Shown here piece by piece: positions 34,733-43,201 of a stretch of DNA of 64,000 bases (its first letter is position 1; every line of letters starts with the position of its first letter). The notes under the pieces were generated by a model. It did not search any database, was not told the DNA's origin, and saw only the letters and a list, made by a program, of their open reading frames with translations. A program made the position numbers and the translations under genes. The DNA comes from Bacillus sp. ISL-37 (lineage in GTDB: Bacteria > Bacillota > Bacilli > Bacillales > Cytobacillaceae). The stretch lies in assembly GCF_018613315.1 (NCBI RefSeq), contig NZ_JAGGQL010000008.1, positions 86,366 through 150,365 of the forward strand. The letters run 5' to 3'.

Positions 34733-35724
34733 TTGCCGTCAGCCCCTTCGTAATGTACCCAGCGTTTTCCAAGCTTCATATTCACCGTAGTCAAAATCAT
34801 GACGATGATAAACAGAAGCCAGGCCATAGCTGAAGCATAACCCATATCAAACACTTCAAACGCATTGTTCCACATATGCAAATTATAGAATAGCAGAGAG
34901 TTTCCCGGTCCGCCGCTTCCATTCTCAGTCATTACATAAGCTTCCTGGAAGATTTGAAAAGCACCAATCGTACTTGTGATCACATCAAAAAAGATGATTG
35001 GTGAAATCATTGGCAGCGTAATATGGTAAAACTTCTGCCACGGTGATGCCCCTTCAATATCTGCCGCTTCATACATTTGAGGCGATACCCCTTGCATGAT
35101 TGCCAGGTATAAAAGCATTCCCCCTCCTACACTCCACATTTTCATCAATAGCAATGCCGGCTTTGTCCATTCAGGATCAAACAGCCATGCCGGACCGTCA
35201 ATCCCGAACCAGGCTAGAATCGTGTTGACCAGCCCTGTTGATGGACTCAAAAGCTGCATCCAGAGAAAATATACTGCCACACCGGATAAAACAGCCGGCA
35301 AATAATAGATTGTCCGAAAAAACTTCATTCCTTTGATCTTTTGATTCAACAGAACAGCTAGTATAATAGCTCCCGCGGTCGTCAATGGAACTGAGAAAAT
35401 AACATAATAAATAGTATTTAAAAGAGAAGTGCGGAATAAATCGTCCATCGTAAACATGCGTTTGTAATTTTCCAAACCAATGAAATTCATTTTTGAAGTA
35501 ATATTGTAATCTGTGAAACTTGCAGCCAGACTGAATAACAAAGGACCTAAAGTTAAACCAAGGAACCCAATGATCCAGGGAGATATAAACAAATAGCCAG
35601 CAAGGTTTTCCTTCGCCTTCTTACTAAACCCTTTGGTTCGCCCAACAGTCTCAGCCGCTTTCTGTTCCTGCATAACTTTAGACGCAGCTTTTGTATGTGC
35701 TAATTTTGTATCTGAAGACTTCAT
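34729..35724 (-). CDS. Sugar ABC transporter permease, MalF type
   Basis: A 331-residue CUT1-family permease. A hydrophilic ~40-residue N-terminus is followed by six transmembrane segments and the EAA loop EAADIEGASPWQKFYHITLP (~220). AAGGGGGG lies ten bases before the ATG. It is separated from the binding-protein gene by 290 bases that carry a terminator and a MITE copy, so its expression relative to the binding protein may be reduced. Substrate unknown; probably an oligosaccharide. Confidence 0.9.
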   Translation of the reverse strand: MKSSDTKLAHTKAASKVMQEQKAAETVGRTKGFSKKAKENLAGYLFISPWIIGFLGLTLGPLLFSLAASFTDYNITSKMNFIGLENYKRMFTMDDLFRTSLLNTIYYVIFSVPLTTAGAIILAVLLNQKIKGMKFFRTIYYLPAVLSGVAVYFLWMQLLSPSTGLVNTILAWFGIDGPAWLFDPEWTKPALLLMKMWSVGGGMLLYLAIMQGVSPQMYEAADIEGASPWQKFYHITLPMISPIIFFDVITSTIGAFQIFQEAYVMTENGSGGPGNSLLFYNLHMWNNAFEVFDMGYASAMAWLLFIIVMILTTVNMKLGKRWVHYEGADGK

Positions 35725-35758
35725 GCTTACCTAACCCCCCTTGTTGCTTTTATTTAAT

Positions 35759-35924
35759 GGCTGTTTGCGCATTGCTTTTCGAACTCATTCTGATACCGCA
35801 TTCCTTTTAGATTCGGGGCCTTTTCGAGGAGACTTCCGAACATTGAATGAATTAATAATCGTAAAAACTCAGGATCCGGTTTTTACTTTTGATAGTGAAA
35901 GCTACAAAGTTTACGAAAAGAGCC
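35759..35924 (-). mobile_element. MITE copy E (166 bp, diverged), inside the sugar ABC operon
   Basis: Plus-strand ends are GGCTGTTTGC and GAAAAGAGCC, so the element is inverted relative to copy A. Flanks TATTTAAT (35751-35758) and CATTTAAT (35925-35932) are a target duplication with one change. Internally the right end keeps CAAAGTTTACGAAAAGAGCC, but the middle has diverged from the other copies; this is the oldest-looking copy. It ends about 25 bases from the MalF Shine-Dalgarno. Confidence 0.75.
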
Positions 35925-35974
35925 CATTTAATCGTTTATTTCGAAAACTACAGGCATTAAATCCTAAGAAATTT

Positions 35975-36008
35975 TTAAAAAGAGAAGGGCGTAATGCGCC
36001 TTCTCTTT
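35975..36008 (-). terminator. Terminator between binding protein and permease genes
   Basis: AGAGAAGGCGC / GCCCTTCTCT (one mismatch) followed by TTTTTAAA on the minus strand, directly after the binding-protein stop codon. Such internal terminators usually make the binding protein more abundant than the permeases. Confidence 0.88.
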
Positions 36009-36014
36009 CTGTGA

Positions 36015-37310
36015 TTATTCCTTTTTCATTTTTGCTATATCTTCTTCCGCTTCTTCCAATGCTTTTTCAGGAGAAGTTTTACCTAATAGTGCATTGTCAA
36101 TATGCGGGTTCAATCTGCTATGATAATCTGGGTACTCAACTGGCACTGTGAACATCTTTGTCTGCTTCAGATTTTTGACAGTAGCTTCGTAGACCATCTT
36201 ATCCGGACCTTCGAGTTCATTGAGGGCTGCCTCAGCTGCTTCAATGTTCGCTACATTGTCATAGTTTTTAACAGACCAGTACTTCTGAGCTTCAACATCT
36301 GTCAGATACTTGATGAAGTCCATCGCTTCCTCTGGATGTTTCGCACCTTTCGGAATTTCAACAACGAATCCGCCGCCTTCAGCCCAGTTACCTGAACCTT
36401 CCTCGTTTGCAGGGATTGGTGCTACTCCAAAATCAACATCCTGTCCGTAGTCTCTCAATTGTGTGTAGAATGTTCCCACATCAACCCACATTGCAACTTT
36501 TTCTGCAATGAATGGATTTGCCTGTTCACTTCCGAATTCTGCCTGGAAAGCTTGTACAGTGTTTTCTCCGAGGCGTTTCTTCCAATCAAGAATCCAATTT
36601 AGGGCTTCAACTTTTTTCGGTGTGTTGATTGTCAACTCTCCATCCTCAATAAAACCTTTGCCGCTATCTGCGTTTGTCATCCAGCTGGATGCCCCGACAC
36701 TTCCCCATAAAGGATAGAACCCAACTCGTTCATAATTATCGCCATTCTTAATATCTAACTTCTTTGCGTACTCTTCTAGCTCCGCCCAGGTTGCAGGCGG
36801 CTTCTCAGGATCTAGTCCCGCTTCCTTGAATGCTGTTTTATTGTAGAAAAGAAGACGGGTGTCTGTATTGAAAGGAACAGCATAAGACTTTCCGTCATAC
36901 TCGACAGTGTCCCATAAATGCGGGTGAAATTTTTGCTTGAATGAATCATCTATATATTGGCTTAAGTCCTCTACCTGCTTGTTTTCAGCACGCTGGGCAA
37001 CTGTATTGATATCGTTGATAATGACATCCGCTGGATTACCTGCTGCCACTGATGCAAGGTTTTTTGTCCAAATATCGCCCCGTGGCAGGAACGTGTGTTT
37101 AACGAATACCTTATCCTGTGATTCGTTATAATCATCGATTATTTTTTCAATGATCGGACGGCGTGTCTCTGAACCCCAGAATGTCCAAAAATCAACTACT
37201 ACTTTTCCATCTTTCGTTTTTTCGGCATCAGCTTTTTGCTCCCCAGAGCATCCAGCTAGCAAGCCAATTAGCATAAATACTGCAAGAATAAATGCTAGAC
37301 CCCTCTTCAT
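36015..37310 (-). CDS. Sugar-binding lipoprotein of the ABC importer
   Basis: A 431-residue extracellular solute-binding protein of the MalE/CUT1 group. The signal peptide ends in the lipobox LLAGC (Cys 21), so the mature protein is membrane-anchored. The body shows the family pattern (VVDFWTFWG, KTAFKEAGLDPEKPPATWAELEE split by family-typical gaps) and ends in helices. AGGAGG precedes the ATG. First gene of the importer operon with the two permeases. A trehalose or maltodextrin-like substrate is possible given the nearby tre genes, but is not shown. Confidence 0.92.
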   Translation of the reverse strand: MKRGLAFILAVFMLIGLLAGCSGEQKADAEKTKDGKVVVDFWTFWGSETRRPIIEKIIDDYNESQDKVFVKHTFLPRGDIWTKNLASVAAGNPADVIINDINTVAQRAENKQVEDLSQYIDDSFKQKFHPHLWDTVEYDGKSYAVPFNTDTRLLFYNKTAFKEAGLDPEKPPATWAELEEYAKKLDIKNGDNYERVGFYPLWGSVGASSWMTNADSGKGFIEDGELTINTPKKVEALNWILDWKKRLGENTVQAFQAEFGSEQANPFIAEKVAMWVDVGTFYTQLRDYGQDVDFGVAPIPANEEGSGNWAEGGGFVVEIPKGAKHPEEAMDFIKYLTDVEAQKYWSVKNYDNVANIEAAEAALNELEGPDKMVYEATVKNLKQTKMFTVPVEYPDYHSRLNPHIDNALLGKTSPEKALEEAEEDIAKMKKE

Positions 37311-37429
37311 ATCTTTTCCTCCTGTATATTCAAGTTGCTTAATAATTACAAACTTACTCTTACCACCTCTGTCAACGAATTAAACATATTCTGTAAGGTT
37401 TTTTATAAAATAGCAGTAAAGTTTCAGTA

Positions 37430-37461
37430 AAAAAAACAGATTCAGAATTGAACCTGTTTTT
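37430..37461 (-). terminator. Weak terminator after the probable anti-sigma gene
   Basis: AACAG...CTGTT with an inner TCA/TGA pairing, followed by TTTTTT on the minus strand; overlaps the end of the gene. Confidence 0.5.
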
Positions 37462-38059
37462 CCATGTCTTCTATCATTAAGACCACCTGCGCTGCCTTAC
37501 TTTCTTCCACTTTATAAACATTTTGTTCTTTCATTCTTTTAATATATACATTATTTTTGCTGATCCATACCTTGCATTTATCCGGCTTTTTGCCCTCATA
37601 TATTAGCAATAAATCATAGGCCCTCTCCATCTCCGGGGCATCCTTCACTATGTTTCGTCCGTTGACAGATCTATTCATGATCTCGAGCCAGCCTGGGTCA
37701 TCAATGATGGAAATTCCTTTTCTCGTCAGGTTCGAATGGAGATTAAATTGTTCTGGAGAATCAGATTTAGTAAGATACGTAATCACAATTTCGCTGGATG
37801 CAAATAACTCTGCTGGATTTAGAGCAGCTAACCCTTCCTGAGAAGGACTTTCGATTTCTGTTAGAAGGTAAGCTGCACAAACCAGTATCATCACAATTGT
37901 TAGGAGGCTGCCGGTCCAATTCCTTGCTATGTAGCCAATCGGCCTATCCGGCCTTCCGGTCTGGACTATTGAATTATAAGTTTTTCGTTTTTGGATTTCC
38001 GATCTTGGAATTTGGCTAAGGCTCCTGAAACTATCTTCAAGTTCAAATGATTTCTTCAA
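37442..38059 (-). CDS. Probable membrane anti-sigma factor
   Basis: A 205-residue protein: ~45 cytoplasmic residues (acidic-basic start KKSFELEDSFRSL), one transmembrane segment (~50-68), and an extracytoplasmic domain of about 135 residues. Its start, a TTG at 38059 six bases after GAGGGG, overlaps the end of the ECF sigma gene by 17 bases. The position after a sigma gene and the topology match anti-sigma factors; no conserved zinc (ZAS) motif is seen, so the family is not one I can name. Confidence 0.65.
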   Translation of the reverse strand: MKKSFELEDSFRSLSQIPRSEIQKRKTYNSIVQTGRPDRPIGYIARNWTGSLLTIVMILVCAAYLLTEIESPSQEGLAALNPAELFASSEIVITYLTKSDSPEQFNLHSNLTRKGISIIDDPGWLEIMNRSVNGRNIVKDAPEMERAYDLLLIYEGKKPDKCKVWISKNNVYIKRMKEQNVYKVEESKAAQVVLMIEDMEKQVQF

Positions 38060-38570
38060 TGATTTCCCCTCTTCTCTTTAACTCTTTTTTTAAGGCAGCC
38101 ATTGCCCGGGAAGTAGTAATTTTCACTTTACTTTCGCTCCAGCCAAGGATCAGTGCGGTTTCCTTAATCGAAAATTCTTTGATTTTCCTTAAAATTAAAA
38201 CCTCCTGGTAGTTCAGCTTCAGTGCTTTGATCCCTTTGTAAAGGAGTGATGTCTTCTCCCCTTTCACGATGATTTCTACCGGGGATGGCTGACAAGATTC
38301 GATGACATACTTATCCAATGAAAAAAAACGCAGCCGTCTTCTTCTTCTTAAATGGTCAATTGCAACATTTCGTGCGATCTTCACGATCCATGTGAAAATC
38401 TGCGAATCACCGTTAAACTGATGAATATGCTTGTACACTCTTAAAAAAGTTTCCTGGGTTAAATCCTCTGCAACTTCCTTCTTACCGGTCAATAACAGGA
38501 GATAGCCATAAACCTTGTCACTGTATTCCTCGTACACTTTCTGGAAACGAATGCTGTAGTGATCGCTCAA
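38043..38570 (-). CDS. ECF-type RNA polymerase sigma factor
   Basis: A 175-residue ECF sigma factor with region 2 (YSDKVYGYLLLLTGKKEVAEDLTQETFLRVY, TWIVKIARNVAIDHLR) and region 4 (LKLNYQEVLILRKIKEFSIKETALILGWSESKVK). It resembles the SigX/SigV/SigW group in length but its subgroup cannot be fixed by eye. It is co-transcribed with a membrane protein that is probably its anti-sigma factor. A promoter in the 255 bases upstream could not be assigned. Confidence 0.9.
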   Translation of the reverse strand: MSDHYSIRFQKVYEEYSDKVYGYLLLLTGKKEVAEDLTQETFLRVYKHIHQFNGDSQIFTWIVKIARNVAIDHLRRRRRLRFFSLDKYVIESCQPSPVEIIVKGEKTSLLYKGIKALKLNYQEVLILRKIKEFSIKETALILGWSESKVKITTSRAMAALKKELKRRGEIIEEII

Positions 38571-38759
38571 AATTCTCCCCCCTTTTTACAGACAGTTAGA
38601 CGAACAAGCACAAAAAAAGAATCACCTTTTTTGGAATATTTTAAATTTATTTAAAAATAACAAAAATTCACCCTTTTTTCATCATTCTAATTGACTAGCC
38701 CGCTGTAAAAAATGAGTACCACTTATGGATAATCCCGAACTATGAATTAAACCTAGCGC

Positions 38760-38818
38760 AAAAAAGAAAGAGGCTGTCAACAGTCATCATGACCCTTTGT
38801 AACAGCCTCTTTCCATGT
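38760..38818 (-). terminator. Terminator after the first YjcZ gene
   Basis: AAAGAGGCTGT / ACAGCCTCTTT 11-bp stem with a long loop, followed by CTTTTTTG on the minus strand. Confidence 0.8.
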
Positions 38819-38825
38819 TTTTTTA

Positions 38826-38957
38826 TTAGCGATAGCATGAGCAGCCGACGATGATCAAGAGGATAAACAGCACAACGATCAAAACAAAACCGCTGCCGTA
38901 TCCAGCTCCTCCTACGCCGTAACCACCACATCCACAGCCTCCGCTGTATCCGTACAT
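38826..38957 (-). CDS. YjcZ-family sporulation micro-protein (43 residues)
   Basis: ATG after GGAGGTTTTATC. The 43-residue product has a Gly/Tyr/Cys-rich head ([12 protein letters not shown]) and a C-terminal hydrophobic segment [18 protein letters not shown]. This is the YjcZ/YjgB-type family of spore-former membrane micro-proteins. A longer frame in another phase (to 38740) is a shadow. Function unknown. Confidence 0.88.
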   Translation of the reverse strand: MYGYSGGCGCGGYGVGGAGYGSGFVLIVVLFILLIIVGCSCYR

Positions 38958-38993
38958 GATAAAACCTCCTAATGAAGTTTACTTATTCAAAAT

Positions 38994-39092
38994 TTAGTAA
39001 CCGAAACCCCAAGACGCTCCGATTATGATTAAAAGAATGAACAAAACAACAAGCAGGGCGAAACCGCCGCCATAGCCGCATCCTTCAGACAT
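38994..39092 (-). CDS. YjcZ-family sporulation micro-protein (32 residues)
   Basis: ATG after AAAGGAGGTTGTTACG. The 32-residue product reads MSEGCGYGGGFALLVV then a hydrophobic stretch and GASWGFGY. It is a short YjcZ paralogue of the next gene, 36 bases upstream of it; the two are likely co-transcribed late in sporulation, by analogy with the family. Confidence 0.88.
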   Translation of the reverse strand: MSEGCGYGGGFALLVVLFILLIIIGASWGFGY

Positions 39093-39183
39093 CGTAACAA
39101 CCTCCTTTTTTTGTGTCCTTATATCCTATTCAGGCCGGGACATTTGTGCAATTAAACACCGAAAAAAATACTAGCCCAATTAT

Positions 39184-39468
39184 GAAAAGCGCAAGCGCCT
39201 TGATCAGCCCCGAAAAGCGCTGCCCGCCTAAAACGCCACATCGTGTGGCTGGCGGGTTTGCACGTCCTGTGCCTTAGAGGGCTTGACAGTGAAGTCGTTT
39301 TTTGACTTCATTGGCAGGACCGAAAGGCGACTGCCCAACTCCGACAAGCGTTGGAGGGCCTGACTGTGAAGTCGCTCTTTGACTTCATTGGCAGGACCGA
39401 AACGTATCGAGGAGTTAGGAGCCGCAGCTAGACAAGCGTCTCGAGGGGCTAGGCGCTGGAGCTAGACA
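39184..39468. repeat. Long GC-rich foldback repeat, copy 2
   Basis: Same ends as copy 1 (AAGCGCAAGCGCCTTG ... GGGGCTAGGCGCTGGAGC). The GAAGTC-loop-GACTTC hairpin module, with GGCAGGACCGAAA after it, is present twice (near 39292 and 39369) where copy 1 has it once, so the element varies by module number. Nothing else was seen in 39093-39574. Confidence 0.85.
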
Positions 39469-39529
39469 CTAATCTAAGTGTAAAAAGATTATATATTTAG
39501 TAAAAAAGGACGTGCTGAATAACCTGGAC

Positions 39530-39560
39530 ACAAAAAAGAGAACCTTGATTGGTCCTCTTC
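39530..39560 (-). terminator. Terminator after the 120-residue gene
   Basis: AAGAGGACC / GGTTCTCTT stem (one mismatch) followed by TTTTTTGTG on the minus strand. Confidence 0.85.
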
Positions 39561-39574
39561 TTCGCAGATTCTGC

Positions 39575-39937
39575 CTATCCTATTTTTACCTGACTTTCCT
39601 GTGTTTCATTTAGAAATTCATATGTAATCAAAGGTTTGACCGGGATTTCCAGCCATCTTGAAACACCATTATTGTTCACTTTCTCCATATACACTGGTTT
39701 GCAATCTTCCAGCAGACACAACCTTAACGTCTCGAACCCGCTTAATTCCTGAACCGCTCGCTCGATTTCTTTCTTCTCTTCCGCAGTCGCAAGTACTTTC
39801 TCTTTTTTAGGCTCCAGAAGGACCACAATCAATTCCTTCCGCATCTGTTTTTCCAGCTCCATTCTTGCGAAAGCCAGTTTTTTCAGTGTCCTGTTCAACT
39901 GCCACATGCGGATCCCAGCTATTTTTTTATAAATCAT
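39575..39937 (-). CDS. Hypothetical protein (120 residues)
   Basis: ATG at 39937 preceded by GGAGG at eight bases; the frame extends to 40027 but without a start signal. The product begins with an amphipathic basic segment (MIYKKIAGIRMWQLNRTLKKLAF), then a helical Lys/Glu-rich part (~45-75) and a beta-type C-terminal region. It has no membrane segment and no family I recognise. Its upstream region is the 52-bp repeat array, so its promoter must lie in or very near the array. Confidence 0.6.
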   Translation of the reverse strand: MIYKKIAGIRMWQLNRTLKKLAFARMELEKQMRKELIVVLLEPKKEKVLATAEEKKEIERAVQELSGFETLRLCLLEDCKPVYMEKVNNNGVSRWLEIPVKPLITYEFLNETQESQVKIG

Positions 39938-40019
39938 TTTAAATGCCTCCAGTATTCCCCCAACTCTTATTCTAAAAGACAATTCGAATAAACGTAAGAT
40001 TATATTAGGGTATGGAAAA

Positions 40020-40945
40020 AATTCCATGGATGTTTTGTCTTAACCTAGTGTGTATTCGGACATATTCATGAGACGGAGCCGGCCTTTTGTCCGAACCTGG
40101 TGCGACTTCGGACATATTCATGAGAGGAAGCCGGCCTTTTGTCCGAACCTGGTGTGACTTCGGACAAATTCTTGAGATGGAACCTGTGTTTTGTCCGAAC
40201 ATGGTGCGACTTCGGACAAATTAATGAGACGGAGCCGGCCTTTTGTCCGAACCTAGTGTGACTTCGGACATATTCATGAGAGGAAGCCGGCGTTTTGTCC
40301 GAACATGGTGCGACTTCGGACAAAATCTTGAGATAGAGCTAGCGTTTTGTCCGAACCTGGTGTGACTTCGGACAAAATCTTGAGATGGAACCTGTGTTTT
40401 GTCCGAACATGGTGCGACTTCGGACAAAATCTTGAGACGGAGCCGGCCTTTTGTCCGAACCTGGTGTGACTTCGGACAAAATCTTGAGATGGAACCTGTG
40501 TTTTGTCCGAACATGGTGCGACTTCGGACAAATTCATGAGACGGAGCCGGCCTTTTGTCCGAACCTAGTGTGACTTCGGACAAATTCATGAGGTGGAACC
40601 AGTGTTTTGTCCGAACATGGTGTGACTTCGGACAAAATCTTGAGATAGAGCTAGCGTTTTGTCCGAACATGATGTGACTTCGGACAAAATCTTGAGGTGG
40701 AACCAGTGTTTTGTCCGAACATGGTGTGACTTCGGACAAATTCATGAGACGGAGCCGGCCTTTTGTCCGAACTTGATGTGTCTTCGGACAAAATCTTGAG
40801 ATGGAACCAGTGTTTTGTCCGAACATGATGCGACTTCGGCCAAATTCATGAGACGGAGCCGGCCTTTTGTCCGAACATGGTGTGACTTCGGACAAAATCT
40901 TGAGATGGTACCAGTGTTTTGTCCGAACAGGGTGTGACTTCGGAC
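40020..40945. repeat. Tandem array of eighteen 52-bp units with a palindromic core
   Basis: TTTTGTCCGAA (or one-base variants, TTTTGTCTTAA in the first) occurs at 40033 and then every 52 bases through 40917: 18 units with no length change. Each unit pairs TTTTGTCCGAA with TTCGGACAAA across an 11-base loop, then carries a variable half-unit (for example CTTGAGATGGAACC or CATGAGACGGAGCC). 52 is not a multiple of three; minus-strand frames stay open across it but show no start signals. The same family recurs from 63800 onward. Confidence 0.95.
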
Positions 40946-40978
40946 TAAAATCATGAAATAAACTTTAACACAAAACAA

Positions 40979-41008
40979 TAAAAAAAGATTGCGATGCCGC
41001 AACCTTTA
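40979..41008 (-). terminator. Terminator after the MIP18-family gene
   Basis: GGTTGCG / CGCAATC around GCAT, followed by TTTTTTTATT on the minus strand. Confidence 0.75.
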
Positions 41009-41029
41009 GAGGTTATTTTAAATGGTATT

Positions 41030-41329
41030 TTACAAGTCCAGTAAATATTTCGCGTACTTGGACATCCTGTCTTGTGTCCATTTTGGTGCTGAGACAATTT
41101 TGATATCAATATGCTCGAGGTTACCCATCTGTCCAGCCAGGTGTTCACGGGCGGAGAGGGCAATATAATCGGCAAGCATGCAATCTTCATTCCTTGTAGT
41201 CATAACGATTTCAACATCCCTATCATCCTTGACGCAGACTTCATAGACGAGGCCAAGGTTCACAATATCGACTCCAAGCATTGGTTCTTCTATTTCTTCA
41301 AGCATTTTATAAATTTCTTTTTTATCCAT
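41030..41329 (-). CDS. MIP18/DUF59-family protein (SufT/PaaD-like)
   Basis: A 99-residue single-domain MIP18-family protein, a group linked to iron-sulphur cluster assembly and phenylacetate oxygenase maturation. The motif VDIVNLGLVYEV (~22) is clear, and the conserved cysteine lies in TTRNEDCMLAD (~53), replacing the usual T-T-P-G-C-P-L. The ATG at 41329 has GGAGGAGG upstream at eight bases. Monocistronic; partner unknown. Confidence 0.85.
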   Translation of the reverse strand: MDKKEIYKMLEEIEEPMLGVDIVNLGLVYEVCVKDDRDVEIVMTTRNEDCMLADYIALSAREHLAGQMGNLEHIDIKIVSAPKWTQDRMSKYAKYLLDL

Positions 41330-41489
41330 ATTGAGTACCTCCTCCCACATTAGTCAGGTCAATTGTCTTGCTTACTTATATCATAAGAGATGCCGGTAAA
41401 ATATTGGAGTGACGCACTTCACATTTCATATTTTTGTCATTATTAGAAGGATAATTTGTGTCAGTTTATGCCAAGGAGTTTAATTTCTA

Positions 41490-41522
41490 AAAAAACACAG
41501 GCTGATTTTTATTCAGCCTGCT
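41490..41522 (-). terminator. Terminator after the MurE-like gene
   Basis: CAGGCTGA / TCAGCCTG around an AT-rich loop, then TGTTTTTTT on the minus strand. Confidence 0.9.
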
Positions 41523-41527
41523 TTGCA

Positions 41528-43000
41528 TCAACCAATTACCTTCTCCTTGTTCTGTAATTTTTTTAAATATAACAGTGTTTCTTTATCTGACGATGTAGGA
41601 AGTTCATACATTGACTGATACTCCTCAGGTCCTTTACCAGTGATAAGGATCCACTCCCCTCTCCGGGCGTTTTCCCATGCCTCTCTGATCGCCAAGGTCC
41701 TGTCTGTAATGACTTTTCCTTTGTTTACGCCAAATCGTTCGTTCAGTTCCTTTAATTCATTGGCCATCTCTTCTTCGGATATTCCATTCAGGTCATCAAA
41801 GGTCAAGGTGAATTCATCACTCATTGCGGCCGACGCTTGGACCATATGCTCTCTTTTTGTCTTGTCCCGCTCTCCACGGAAGCCAAAGATATGCTTTACC
41901 TTCACTGCCTCATGCTCATGAGCTGCTTGCAGACAGTATTCAATCGCATCCTTAGTATGTGCATAATCAACGATGAAAGTAGCACCTTCTGGATGAGAGA
42001 TCATCTCGAACCTCCCAGGCACGCCTGGGAAAGATTTTAGCGCTTCAGTAATCACATCAGGACTGATGCCGATTTTTACGGCTGTCAAGAAGGCCATTGC
42101 AGCATTATAGACATTGTGTAGACCAGGGGATGGAAAAGTCAAAGGGTAGGTGATTCCTCCCATTTGGATGTCAAATCTGCTTTCTCCGTTCAATTTAATG
42201 TCCTCAATTTTCAAATCGTGGATGTCATCATAACCAATTGAATATACCGGTATTTCTTTAGCTTTTAAAATACTGTCCAGCCTGTCACCCCACTCACCCA
42301 ACCTGCTGACAACAGCCGAGCCCTCTTTTTTCATGTAGTTATACATCAATGTTTTGGCTTCGAAGTAATCTTCAATTGTCGGATGGTAATCCAGGTGATC
42401 ATGGGATAAATTCGTGAACAACCCATAATCCAGTTCAAGCCCCTCAATTCTGTATTGCTTCAGGGCATGTGATGACACCTCCAGAACAACAAATTCATCA
42501 TTGCTTTTCGAAATCAATTCCTGAATTTGTAAAGCATCTGGAGTGGTATTGGAAGGCTTGTACACTTCATTATTTATAATATAAGACACAGTCCCCAGGA
42601 GAGAGCAGCTTTTGCCCGCATGCTCTAGGATGTGCTTTAAAATGTAAGAAACGGTCGTTTTTCCATTTGTACCCGTGATGCCAATCACCGTATGCTTCCT
42701 CGACGGGTGTTGAAAAAATGCACTCGCTGCCCTTCCCAGTGCAAGCCTGCTGTCGAATACCTGAATATAAGGCACAGAAAGTTCAAGCTCATTTTCACCT
42801 ATGACAGCTGCAGCACCATTGTCTATAGCTTCATCAATAAACTTGTGGCCATCTATCTGGAAGCCTGTTATCGCAACAAATAAATCTCCTGGCTTCACTT
42901 TACGTGAATCCATCTGGATTCCAGACAAATCAGGGTCTGCATCATTCCTGTAATTTTTTAAACTGCTGCCGAGTTCTTCAAGCACCTTGGTTAATCTCAT
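41528..43000 (-). CDS. MurE-like Mur ligase outside the dcw cluster
   Basis: A 490-residue Mur ligase that looks like MurE: N-terminal domain with DSRKVKPGDLFVAI (~35), ATP site GITGTNGKTT (~105), TTPDA substrate segment (~145), carbamoylated-lysine region YFEAKT (~213) and the C-terminal domain with GFRGERD. The amino-acid selecting motif of MurE is D-N-P-R (meso-DAP) or D-N-P-A (lysine); here the aligned site reads FDDLNG (~400), so the added residue may differ. It is not near other wall genes, so it is probably a second, specialised ligase. ATG at 43000 after AAGGGAG. Confidence 0.8.
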   Translation of the reverse strand: MRLTKVLEELGSSLKNYRNDADPDLSGIQMDSRKVKPGDLFVAITGFQIDGHKFIDEAIDNGAAAVIGENELELSVPYIQVFDSRLALGRAASAFFQHPSRKHTVIGITGTNGKTTVSYILKHILEHAGKSCSLLGTVSYIINNEVYKPSNTTPDALQIQELISKSNDEFVVLEVSSHALKQYRIEGLELDYGLFTNLSHDHLDYHPTIEDYFEAKTLMYNYMKKEGSAVVSRLGEWGDRLDSILKAKEIPVYSIGYDDIHDLKIEDIKLNGESRFDIQMGGITYPLTFPSPGLHNVYNAAMAFLTAVKIGISPDVITEALKSFPGVPGRFEMISHPEGATFIVDYAHTKDAIEYCLQAAHEHEAVKVKHIFGFRGERDKTKREHMVQASAAMSDEFTLTFDDLNGISEEEMANELKELNERFGVNKGKVITDRTLAIREAWENARRGEWILITGKGPEEYQSMYELPTSSDKETLLYLKKLQNKEKVIG

Positions 43001-43156
43001 TTCCAAAACTCCCTTTTTAACATGCCTATAAATTCCACAGCCGGAATTAGAAATGTATATAATATGTCTCTTTTTATATTCCCCCAAATTTTAAAACTAT
43101 GCCTCGTAAATGATACAAGATTCTCTTTTATAAAAAATGAGTAAAAGGAAATAGAA

Positions 43157-43192
43157 AAAAAGACCGGCAATTTAGCCAGTCTTTTACTATTC
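43157..43192 (-). terminator. Terminator after tgl
   Basis: AAAAGACTGGC / GCCGGTCTTTT stem followed by T on the minus strand. Confidence 0.88.
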
Positions 43193-43201
43193 TTTCCTAT
43201 T

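Noticed and set aside
35741..36151. Plus-strand frame of 136 codons between and over the ABC genes
   Set aside because: It runs through a MITE, a terminator and the antisense of the binding-protein gene, with no start signal.
38740..38931. Minus-strand 63-codon frame over the YjcZ gene
   Set aside because: Shadow frame; the YjcZ micro-protein in another phase has the Shine-Dalgarno and family match.
40221..40895. Long minus-strand open frame (224 codons) with a 52-residue repeat, and similar overlapping frames
   Set aside because: It is produced by the 52-bp array; all three minus frames stay open because the unit lacks stops. There is no ribosome-binding site and the protein would change with every unit.
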